A DNA stretch of 35,317 nucleotides from Actinoplanes sp. TBRC 11911. GTDB lineage: Bacteria > Actinomycetota > Actinomycetes > Mycobacteriales > Micromonosporaceae. This document shows positions 9,263-15,838 of the stretch, piece after piece. Each line of letters begins with the position of its first letter. The first letter of the stretch is position 1. Location: positions 1-35,317 of the forward strand of contig NZ_JABBNC010000059.1 of the NCBI RefSeq assembly GCF_012933445.1. Direction: 5' to 3'. Position numbers and translations under genes: made by a program. The notes under the pieces were generated by a model. That model searched no databases. It saw only the letters and a list, made by a program, of their open reading frames with translations, and was not told the origin of the DNA.

Positions 9263-9805
9263 ATGGACAACATCGCGTACGACGTGGTGGTGATTGGTGC
9301 AGGGCCGGTACGGTGCACATCACGCTGACCGGCGAGTTGCTGGTCGCGATCGGCCGGGCACCGAACACCCAGGACATCGTCCTCGACAGCATCGGTATCC
9401 CGCCGGGCTCGTGGCTGACGGTCGACGACGCGCTGCGCGTCGTCGGTGCGGGGGAGTGGCTGTACGCGGCGGGCGACGTGAACCGGCGAGCGTTGCTCAC
9501 GCACCAGGGCAAGTACCAGGCTCGAGTGCTGGGTGACGCGATCGTGGCCCGGGCCAAGGGCGAGCCGGTGGACACCGGCGCGTGGGGCCGGCACGCGTTC
9601 AGGGCCACGCCCGGATGATCGTCGATGAGGACCGCAAGGTGATCGTCGGTTTCACCGTGGTCGGACCGGACGTGGCCGAACTGCTTCACGCCGCCACGAT
9701 CGCCGTCGTCGGCGAGGTGCCGCTCGACCGGCTCTGGCACGCCGTCCCGGCCTTCCCACCCTCAGCGAGGTGTGGTTGCGCCTGCTGGAGACCTACAGGC
9801 GCTGA
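9263..9805 (+). pseudogene. Decayed FAD/NAD(P)-dependent disulfide reductase-type oxidoreductase
   Basis: The start at 9263 reads MDNIAYDVVVIGAGP, a textbook FAD-binding N-terminus, and then leaves frame within a few codons. From 9313 another frame reads the second FAD contact region of the mercuric reductase/dihydrolipoamide dehydrogenase superfamily (VAIGRAPNT, then LYAAGDVNRRALLTHQGKY). A third frame from about 9606 reads a dimerisation-domain piece (ARMIVDEDRKVIVGFTVVGP to DRLWHAVPAFP), and a fourth gives the family's C-terminus (LSEVWLRLLETYRR) with stop at 9803-9805. About 270 residues are missing after the N-terminus and a further block is missing near 9612. The family is normally about 460-480 residues, so this is a non-functional remnant. 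It sits behind the DUF308-like gene in the TetR-controlled unit. Confidence 0.85.
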
Positions 9806-9838
9806 GCCGCTTTCGCGCGCTCTCTCTGCCCTGAACGC

Positions 9839-10447
9839 TCAGCCTCTCGAGGCTGCGGGCTGGCGCTGGCTGTGAATCCGGACCAGCCCCTCGATCCCTC
9901 GGAGGAAGGTCTCGACCACCAGCGCGGGGTCGAAAAGGCAGCCGGCGGCCATGGCGCCGTCGCGGAGCATGACGAAGTGGCGGGCCGCGGCGTCCGATGT
10001 GTCCTGGGCAACCCCTGCCATCAACGTCTCCAGCGTTTCCAGGAACCACTGCCGGTGGGCGATGACCTGCCGGTGCACGGGATGCTCGACGTCCGGGAAC
10101 TCCGCGGCGGCGTTCAGGAAGGCGCATCCGCGGAAGCCCGGGGACTTGATGTTCGCGGCGATGTTGTCGGCGATGGCCAGGAGGGCGTCGGCCGGCGCCG
10201 GGTTGGCAGCGACGGCCGCCTCGGCTGCTTGCCGTTCCATTTCGTGGACCTCGCGCAAGTAGGTGACGACGAGGTCATCCTTGCTGGGGAAATGCCGGTA
10301 GAAGGTGGCGCGGGTCACCTTCGCCTCGGCGATGACGCGATCGACGCCGACCGGGTGGATCCCCTCGGCGTAAAAGATCCGGATCGCTGTGTTGAGGAGC
10401 CTGGTTCGAGCTTCCGAGGGCCGGTCTTCACGTGCACCGCGCGTCAT
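9839..10447 (-). CDS. TetR-family transcriptional repressor
   Basis: 202 residues. The N-terminal helix-turn-helix is clear (RLLNTAIRIFYAEG, then VDRVIAEAKVTRATFYRHF at about residues 36-54), followed by an all-helical ligand domain with GCAFLNAAAEFPD. It is convergent with the decayed reductase gene. Its upstream region carries AGAACGTTCGGTAT at 10466-10479, matching both operators at 8567-8633, so it probably represses itself and the unit at 8704-9805. The ligand is unknown. The decay of one regulated gene suggests that the regulon is losing its role. Confidence 0.9.
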   Translation of the reverse strand: MTRGAREDRPSEARTRLLNTAIRIFYAEGIHPVGVDRVIAEAKVTRATFYRHFPSKDDLVVTYLREVHEMERQAAEAAVAANPAPADALLAIADNIAANIKSPGFRGCAFLNAAAEFPDVEHPVHRQVIAHRQWFLETLETLMAGVAQDTSDAAARHFVMLRDGAMAAGCLFDPALVVETFLRGIEGLVRIHSQRQPAASRG

Positions 10448-10465
10448 GCAGCCACTCTAGCGGAA

Positions 10466-10479
10466 AGAACGTTCGGTAT
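10466..10479. promoter_or_regulatory. TetR autoregulatory operator
   Basis: AGAACGTTCGGTAT lies 19 bp upstream of the TetR start codon and matches the operators at 8567-8580 and 8618-8633 over the AGAACGTTCG core. Three copies around one regulator and its neighbour unit make a shared operator likely. Confidence 0.65.
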
Positions 10480-10600
10480 CTACTTGCGTACGCGGTGGTG
10501 GACCCTTGTCGGGTGGGGAGTTCCGGCCGCTTTCAGATGGCGAATATGGATCTCCGAAGCGGCCCCGCCGGCCAACCAAATTGTCGTACGGGTGTGCCGA

Positions 10601-10621
10601 TTAGCGGGTTGTTGTGGGTAG
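10601..10621 (+). repeat. Left inverted repeat of the ISL3 element
   Basis: It begins TTAGCGGGTTG and ends GTGGGTAG. It pairs with 11929-11949 with two mismatches. Confidence 0.75.
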
Positions 10622-10713
10622 TCCGGGAGGGCTAGAAGCGCACAAAAAGGGCGGCGCGCAAGGGATCGGGGCTCGTTCGACGGTTGCTAAGGCCAGCCGA
10701 ACAAGGGATCCAC

Positions 10714-11949
10714 GTGCGCGCCGCTGCTGTGCTCAACCGTTTGCTCGGGTTCAAGGGAACGGTCGTCGATGATGTCGATTTCACCGGCACGGAGATGATC
10801 GTTCGGGTGCGGCTGCGGGCGGCGTATCTGGTGTGTCCGTGCGGGAAACGCAGCCAGGCCCGGTATGACAGCTCGCGTCGGCGGTGGCGTCATGTCGATT
10901 TCGGCCGGTGGCGGGTGTTGATCGAAGCGGAGATCCGGCGGGTCGACTGCGCCGGCTGCGGGCGGGTCCGCAGTGAGTGGATGCCGTGGGCGCGCCCGGC
11001 CGCCCGGCATACCCGTGACTTCGAGGACATGGCCGCCTGGCTGGTCAAACGCATGTCCAAGTCGGCGGTCGCGCACCTGTTGGGCACGACCTGGGAAACG
11101 GTGGACGCGCTTGTAGCCAGACTCGTCAATGAACACCTCGACACGCCCCGGCTTGACGGGATCTACCGCATCGGGGTGGACGAGATCGCCTACCGCAAGG
11201 GCCGCAAGTTTTTGACCGTGGTCGCCGACCACGACACCGGCCGGGTGGTGTTCGTCGGCGAGGGCCGCTGCCAGCACGTATTCGGCGAGTTCTTTGAAGC
11301 TCTCGGTGCCGCCGGCCGGGCCCGGATCGAGGCGGTCAGCATGGACATGACCCCGATCTATCGCAAAGCCACGATCAAACATGTGCCGCACGCCGCGATC
11401 TGCCTGGACCCGTTTCACGTGATCAAATGGGCCGGCGAAGCCCTCGATCTGGCCTATCAAACCAGCCGCGAGCAGGATGTGAAGATCAGCGTGGATGGGC
11501 TCACGCACGCCGCGACCTTGCAGAAGGTCCGCGGCGCCCTGCGCCAGCCCGCCGAGAAACACGACCCGCTGCGAGCCGCCATCATCGAGCAACTACGCCG
11601 TAGGCATCCGCGGCTGTACCGGGCCTGGCGCCTCAAGGAAGACCTGCGGCTGCTCTACCAGCTCCCCGCCGACCAGGCCGCCGAGCACCTGCGCCGCTGG
11701 ATCAACCGGGCCAGACGCAGCACCATCGCCGCGTTCGTCACGCTGGCCCGCCGGCTACGCCGGCACCGCGACGGAATCCTCAACGCCATCCACCTCCAAC
11801 TGTCGAACTCGCTGGTGGAAGGCATCAACGCCGGCATCCGGCTGATCCAACGCCGCGCCCACGGCTACGCCGACCTCGACAACCTCATCGAAATGATCCA
11901 CCTCTGCCACGGCGGAATCTCCACAGAGCTACCCACACCAACCCCCTAA
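10714..11949 (+). CDS. ISL3-family transposase
   Basis: 411 residues from the GTG at 10714, chosen because AAGGGA at 10703-10708 precedes it at a good distance; an in-frame TTG at 10684 is the alternative. An N-terminal zinc-finger-like part (CPCG at the start, CAGCG later) is followed by the ISL3 catalytic domain. The DDE residues can be seen in GVDEIAYRKG, SMDMTPIY and SLVEGINAGI. The C-terminal RRAHGYADLDNLIEMI stretch is typical of the family. The gene appears intact, with no frameshift, so the element could be active. Confidence 0.93.
   Translation: MRAAAVLNRLLGFKGTVVDDVDFTGTEMIVRVRLRAAYLVCPCGKRSQARYDSSRRRWRHVDFGRWRVLIEAEIRRVDCAGCGRVRSEWMPWARPAARHTRDFEDMAAWLVKRMSKSAVAHLLGTTWETVDALVARLVNEHLDTPRLDGIYRIGVDEIAYRKGRKFLTVVADHDTGRVVFVGEGRCQHVFGEFFEALGAAGRARIEAVSMDMTPIYRKATIKHVPHAAICLDPFHVIKWAGEALDLAYQTSREQDVKISVDGLTHAATLQKVRGALRQPAEKHDPLRAAIIEQLRRRHPRLYRAWRLKEDLRLLYQLPADQAAEHLRRWINRARRSTIAAFVTLARRLRRHRDGILNAIHLQLSNSLVEGINAGIRLIQRRAHGYADLDNLIEMIHLCHGGISTELPTPTP
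11929..11949 (-). repeat. Right inverted repeat of the ISL3 element
   Basis: The complement begins TTAGGGGGTTGG and ends GTGGGTAG, pairing with 10601-10621. It contains the transposase stop codon. Confidence 0.75.
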
Positions 11950-11977
11950 ATGGCACGGGTGTTCGAGAATAGTCCCC

Positions 11978-12506
11978 ATGTTGGCGGAGCTGGAGCAGGT
12001 GGGTGAGGACGCGGCGAAGCTGGCCGCCGCCCCGGTGTGGCCAGTGTCCGACGACGAGCTCACCGACCTGCTCCGGGCGGCGCATCGCCTGCAGCAGGCC
12101 GCTGTCGTCCTGCAGGCGCGGCTGGTGCGGCAGGCCACCACCCGCGGGTTGCCCGCAGCGCAGGGCCACCGTTCCACGGCCGGATGGCTACGCAGCCTGC
12201 TGATGCTGGATCCGCAGCCGGCGCGGGAGCTCGCCGAGGCGGCCGCCGCTTCGGCGCGGCCGGCGATCGAGCAGGCGATGCTGGACGGCCACACCGATGC
12301 GCGCCAGGCCGCGGTGATCGCGGCGACCGTCGAGGCCATCTCGGCTGGCCTGCGACGCCCGCATCCTGCCCATCGTGCTCGGCAGCGCCGGGCAGATCCT
12401 CGACACCGGCCGCGCCCGCCGGCTGGCCACCGGGCCGCTCCGCCGCGCCCTGCACATCCGCGACCGCGGCTGTGCGTATCCGGACTGCGACCGCCCACCA
12501 CGCTGG
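11978..12506 (+). pseudogene. DUF222/13E12-type HNH endonuclease, 5' part
   Basis: From the ATG at 11978 about 126 residues read as the N-terminus of DUF222 (13E12 repeat) proteins (LQQAAVVLQARLVRQA, then ARQAAVIAATVEAI). Near 12350 the frame changes: the next piece reads CDARILPIVLGSAGQ and then RRALHIRDRGCAYPDCDRPP, which belongs just before the HNH motif in this family. About 170 residues between the two pieces are missing. At 12504-12506 (TGG, Trp) the family sequence is interrupted by the inserted array; beyond this the frame gives Ser-Gly-Gly-His-Gln and a stop. The 3' part of the gene, starting at the same Trp codon, lies at 22915-23148. CX4C (CAYPDC) is the first zinc-binding pair of the HNH domain. 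Confidence 0.85.
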
Positions 12507-12546
12507 AGCGGCGGGCACCAATGAACATTCGTCCACGACTGTTGCG
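12503..12546 (+). repeat. Junction A: HNH gene / left end of unit 1
   Basis: The core CTGGA at 12503-12507 is followed by GCGGCGGGCACCA and ATGAACATTCG. The left ends of units 2 and 3 (14501 and 19109 onward) match this with few changes for about 25 bp and more loosely to about 45 bp. DNA left of the core is HNH coding sequence, so this is an attL-like boundary. Confidence 0.75.
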
Positions 12547-12559
12547 ACGAGCCGCCAGC

Positions 12560-12589
12560 TGGTTCTGCCTTCTCCAGTCCGCAGAACCA
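12560..12589. repeat. Hairpin near the left end of unit 1
   Basis: Perfect 9-bp arms TGGTTCTGC (12560-12568) and GCAGAACCA (12581-12589) enclose a 12-nt loop. It may be a recombinase-related structure or a terminator for the cut HNH gene. No equal hairpin is present at the same distance in units 2 and 3. Confidence 0.4.
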
Positions 12590-12879
12590 CGTCACCTGAC
12601 GGGCAACATGCGTGCTGCTGCTGCTCCTCCTCGAGAAGTGTCCGCCCGCAGCTGGGCCAGCCCGAGCAAGGCCACCGACGTGGGCCGAAGGAATGACCCG
12701 CGACCGCCGAGGGAGAGTCGCCCCGCACGGTAAGCCCTTGTTCGAGGTGGCACGCGGATCCGCCGACATCAGTTGAGTCGAGAGTCGGGTCGTTGACATT
12801 ACGACTGTGTCTTGAACGCCGATAATTACTTCGTCGGGAAACCTTGGCCCGTGCGAATAAGGTTCTGGGGGCAGTCAGC

Positions 12880-14325
12880 ATGGGAATGAATTCACAACCG
12901 CATAGGGATCCGCTGCAAGGGGAGGTAGACGATACGTCCGACATCAAAAGGGTCAGCAGTAATCCTTCTGTGCCCCAACTGGGGTTATCGAACATAGCTG
13001 TGGCTATCGTTGCCGCTGTCACTGCGGGATTAGTTTCGATCGCACTTCTCGTAGTCGTAGCGCTATGGTATGCGGGATTCCCTGAACTGGCGAGGGACGA
13101 TGCAATAACGACACAGACAATTTTCGACCTGTTGAAAATAGCATTCGCTTTGGTCGCGGGTGTCGGCGGAGTTGTTGGGTTGGTAGTAGCCTACCGACGC
13201 CAGCGCGTAGCGGAGCATTCAAACCAATTGGCCGAATTCTCGCATCGGTTGGCACATTCGGCCGACGAACGTGCCGAGGCAAAGAAGGTTCTAGAAAACG
13301 CGGCTGAGGAGAGGGCGAAGCTGGAGGTCGCTCGGAGTGATGTTCGCCTTTTCAATGATCGATTTGGGCGTGCTTCGGATCAGCTTGGGTCTGAAAAAGC
13401 AGCTGTGCGACTCGCTGGCCTCTATGCCATGGCCGGCCTGGCGGATAATTGGAAAGAGGGCAGGCAGACATGTGTGGACGTAATGTGCGCATACCTCCGG
13501 ATGCCCTACATGCCGCCGCCGACTCGCGATTCAGGAAAAAACGAGGAGGGAGGTGAAGGACGGCGTGCGGCCGAGGAAGAGCGAGAGGTCCGCCAGACTG
13601 CGCTGAGGCTCATTGCCGACCACCTTCGATTGCCTGACAACTCCCCGAATTCGTGGCAGGGCATCGACCTGGACTTCACCGGAGCAACAATTGACGGTGC
13701 AGACTTCAACAACGCCGTCTTTGGTGGTGGAAGGGTATCGTTCTCGTACGCTAAGTTTGTCGGCGGACTTACAGAGTTCTTCCGAGCAAATTTTGGCGGA
13801 GCTCGAGTCAGTTTCTCCAACGCACATTTCCGATCAGGCCAAATCCGCTTTGCCGAGGCGAAATTTTCTCGTGGATCGGTTAACTTTGATGCCATTCGGC
13901 TGGATGGAGCGCTATTGAATTTTGCGGGGGCGTCATTGAGAGAGGGTGCGTCCCTACCGTTTTGGCACTCAACTCTTTCTGGCGGCGAGCTGAGGCTCGC
14001 CTCAGTGACTCTCAATCACGGAAGCTCAATCGCATGCTCGGACGCTACCCTCAATGGCGCTGAGGTATCCTTCAAGAATGCCCATTTCAACGGGGGTACA
14101 TTTTCGCTGCGAGGGGCAAAAGTCAATGCAGGCTCCATCCGGTTCGAGGAAGCACAGCTAAGCTCCCATTCTGTCGACCTTGAGAATATCCAGCTCAATG
14201 GTGGAATTGTTTCATTTGAAGGTGCTCTCTATACTCCATCGCGTTACCGTCGAATGTGGGCCGGGGAACCGCCGGTCGGTCTAATTCTGCCACCAGAGCC
14301 AGGAGCTGAGGACGCCAATGACTGA
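12880..14325 (+). CDS. Two-TM protein with pentapeptide-like repeat domain (unit 1 cargo)
   Basis: 481 residues from the ATG at 12880, chosen because GGGGG at 12867-12871 sits eight bases before it; an in-frame TTG at 12844 lacks this. Two membrane segments (about 39-66 and 84-105) are followed by a helical, charged coiled-coil stretch (about 112-155). Next comes RLFNDRFGRASDQLGSEKAA (156-175), a segment I associate with other actinobacterial membrane-bound pentapeptide-repeat proteins. From about 265 to 460 there is a long run of A/D/N-x-[FL]-x-G steps (FTGATIDGADFNNAVF, FRANFGGARVSF) typical of a right-handed quadrilateral beta-helix. There is no enzyme motif. A membrane sensor or effector role in phage defence is inferred only from the company it keeps in the array. 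The low-GC codon use suggests transfer. Confidence 0.75.
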   Translation: MGMNSQPHRDPLQGEVDDTSDIKRVSSNPSVPQLGLSNIAVAIVAAVTAGLVSIALLVVVALWYAGFPELARDDAITTQTIFDLLKIAFALVAGVGGVVGLVVAYRRQRVAEHSNQLAEFSHRLAHSADERAEAKKVLENAAEERAKLEVARSDVRLFNDRFGRASDQLGSEKAAVRLAGLYAMAGLADNWKEGRQTCVDVMCAYLRMPYMPPPTRDSGKNEEGGEGRRAAEEEREVRQTALRLIADHLRLPDNSPNSWQGIDLDFTGATIDGADFNNAVFGGGRVSFSYAKFVGGLTEFFRANFGGARVSFSNAHFRSGQIRFAEAKFSRGSVNFDAIRLDGALLNFAGASLREGASLPFWHSTLSGGELRLASVTLNHGSSIACSDATLNGAEVSFKNAHFNGGTFSLRGAKVNAGSIRFEEAQLSSHSVDLENIQLNGGIVSFEGALYTPSRYRRMWAGEPPVGLILPPEPGAEDAND

Positions 14326-14419
14326 AATGGGCTCTGAATCGGCGGCGATCCGCCGTGGTCCGCGCGGCATGAGATACGGATGGGCGAAGTTTGAAAGCTC
14401 GCGCGAACAACACCAGTGA
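14318..14419 (+). CDS. Possible 33-residue ORF overlapping the unit 1 gene end
   Basis: An ATG at 14318 overlaps the stop of the preceding gene and GAGGA lies a few bases upstream, so translational coupling is possible. The product is short and basic with no recognisable motif. A small GC-rich hairpin (14340-14345 with 14350-14355) falls inside it, which argues for a terminator zone instead. I regard it as more likely not a gene. Confidence 0.2.
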   Translation: MTEMGSESAAIRRGPRGMRYGWAKFESSREQHQ

Positions 14420-14471
14420 GTCGCAACTGCCGGTCGGCCAACGGCGCTTAGCTCGCGGCATAGCTGATGAC

Positions 14472-14546
14472 GGATGTTAACAAAAGAACCACTTGACTGG
14501 AGCAGCGGGCACCAAATGAACTTTGGCCGATGCTGTTGAGCCGTAG
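14472..14546 (+). repeat. Junction B: right end of unit 1 / left end of unit 2
   Basis: The right end GGATGTTAACAAAAG and ACCACTTGA lead to the core CTGGA (14497-14501), then GCAGCGGGCACCAAATGAAC. It matches junction D on its left side (a few changes and one extra base) and junction A on its right side (one change and one extra base up to ATGAAC). A right end joined to a left end is what a circular form or a tandem insertion would show. Confidence 0.75.
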
Positions 14547-14595
14547 GCCAACGGATCCTGCTTTGAGAATGGCATTCTTCGGGAAACCGCGCGGG

Positions 14596-15201
14596 TCAGA
14601 GTAGACCGTGGGCGCGGGCGGTCATCATCGCCTCGGTGCGGCTAGCGGCGTTCAGCTTCTTGTACGCGCCGCGCAACAGACGGAACATCATCCGCTCGGA
14701 GTAGCCGGCCGTCTCGGCGAGTTGGGCGACAGTGCTGCCGCTGGCCAGTCCCCGAAGCCAGGCCAGCTCGTGCGCGGTGAGTTGGTCAGGTAGTGGGTCG
14801 GCGGTTGTGGTTCCCGACGATAGGACGCGGAGTACTTCGATCGGCAGCACGCTCCGGCCACGGAGGACAGCCTCGAAAACCTCGCGCATTGTTGAGGGCG
14901 AGGCATCGCGGGGAACGGCGCCGACAGCACCGGCAGCCAAGGCGCGCACGTATCCCGCCACGCTCGGGTCGTCGAGCACCGCCATCACCTCGGTATCGGG
15001 CCGGAACCGTCGGATCTCAGTCAACAGGTTCCAGGCGTCGGGTGCCGAGAGCGTGAGTACGACCAGGCGCCGCTCGACACCTCGCGCCCAGGCCAGCAGA
15101 TCGTCGGGCGTCTCGGCGTCGAATCCGGTCTCACCGAGCGTCGCCAGGATACCTCGGCGGAACACCGGGAGCGGGTCGAAGACGGCGATCCGGGTGAACA
15201 T
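14596..15201 (-). CDS. LuxR/NarL-type regulator with atypical receiver domain
   Basis: 201 residues from the ATG at 15201, preceded on its strand by GGGAAGGGAT; the frame is open further upstream, but the receiver domain begins at this Met. Residues 1-120 fold like a response-regulator receiver (RIAVFDPLPVFRRGIL, then LAAGAVGAVPRDASP). The phospho-acceptor position reads VVLTLS instead of the usual LLDLxMP, and the conserved Lys before DAS is Arg, so normal phosphorylation is unlikely. The C-terminal LuxR helix-turn-helix (LTAHELAWLRGLASG, then TVAQLAETAGYSERMMFRLL) is well preserved. It may control the unit 2 genes, but no binding site is evident. No histidine kinase gene is nearby. Confidence 0.8.
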   Translation of the reverse strand: MFTRIAVFDPLPVFRRGILATLGETGFDAETPDDLLAWARGVERRLVVLTLSAPDAWNLLTEIRRFRPDTEVMAVLDDPSVAGYVRALAAGAVGAVPRDASPSTMREVFEAVLRGRSVLPIEVLRVLSSGTTTADPLPDQLTAHELAWLRGLASGSTVAQLAETAGYSERMMFRLLRGAYKKLNAASRTEAMMTARAHGLL

Positions 15202-15424
15202 CGCTCGACGATCCCTTCCCGGTGAACGGATGGTCCGCTGATCCTGGCCCACGCGACGGCCAACAGCACGCGACCGGCCGGGCATGTCGCGGAACCGCCC
15301 GGCTGCGACGGATGGTGTCAGGGTGCTGCCGTCCGGAATTGCGTCATGGACCCGCACGTTCGCGAGCACTTAACGTCCGCATAGTTGTCCATCCAGTCTC
15401 GGCTACCCAGCTCGGTGGTGCGGC

Positions 15425-15673
15425 ATGGTCGATGAATCGATTGCCGACGATGACGGCTCCCTGTTCGGCTCCGGCGACGACGGCGAGCCGCCGTTCGACA
15501 TCCACGATCTTGTCGCATTGGATCCCGACTTCCTCGACGAGGACGATCCCGACGCCGACCTCGAGGGCTATGTCGTCGAGCTGCGCCCAGCGGAGCGTGG
15601 GTGGAACGTCCGGGTGGAGTGGGCTGAGGGCGGCGGCGAGTGGCTGCCGTCGACCCGGTTGGTTCTCGCCTAA
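15425..15673 (+). CDS. Small acidic protein of unknown function
   Basis: 82 residues, extremely rich in Asp and Glu in the first 55 positions (DDDGSLFGSGDDGEP; FLDEDDPDADLEGY), then a short basic/aromatic end (RGWNVRVEWAEGGGEWLPST). It diverges from the LuxR-type gene and is followed 18 bp later by a tiny membrane-protein ORF, so the two are probably one transcript convergent with the TIR-STAND gene. I know no family for it. The acidic composition could mimic nucleic acid or bind a basic partner, but that is speculation. Confidence 0.5.
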   Translation: MVDESIADDDGSLFGSGDDGEPPFDIHDLVALDPDFLDEDDPDADLEGYVVELRPAERGWNVRVEWAEGGGEWLPSTRLVLA

Positions 15674-15691
15674 CGGTTGCCGAGGTCTTCG

Positions 15692-15838
15692 ATGAATGAT
15701 CGTTCCGACGCCTCCGACGACGGTTGGATCAGTCCAGGGTCCAAGTCGAACCGAGTTGGCTGCCTCGCTGGACTGATATTGATGCTAATCATCATCATCA
15801 TCATCTTGGCCGTTGCACTGCATGGCAAGCTGCGTTAG
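15692..15838 (+). CDS. 48-residue single-pass membrane protein
   Basis: ATG at 15692, stop TAG at 15836-15838. The first 21 residues are polar (MNDRSDASDDGW). The rest is one hydrophobic helix, GLILMLIIIIIILAVAL, encoded partly by six ATC codons in a row, and a short basic tail HGKLR that would face the cytoplasm. GAGG lies about seven bases before the start. Its end overlaps the convergent TIR-STAND stop by four bases. The composition is too regular for chance out-of-frame DNA, and small single-helix proteins of this kind are common companions of defence and toxin genes, but no function can be assigned. Confidence 0.5.
   Translation: MNDRSDASDDGWISPGSKSNRVGCLAGLILMLIIIIIILAVALHGKLR

Larger units (their letters stand above)
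10601..11949 (+). mobile_element. ISL3-family insertion sequence
   Basis: About 1349 bp bounded by imperfect 21-bp inverted repeats (19 of 21 positions match) and carrying one ISL3-type transposase gene. The TAA stop of the transposase lies inside the right repeat. The 8 bp on each side do not match, so the target duplication expected for ISL3 elements is not visible; either my ends are a few bases off or flanking DNA has been rearranged. It lies 28 bp upstream of the broken HNH gene. Confidence 0.8.
12507..14500. mobile_element. Cassette unit 1
   Basis: 1994 bp between the cores at 12503 and 14497. It holds one long gene (12880-14325, plus) after about 370 bp of leader DNA. Its coding DNA is visibly richer in A and T than the flanking chromosome, which suggests a foreign origin. 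Confidence 0.7.
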
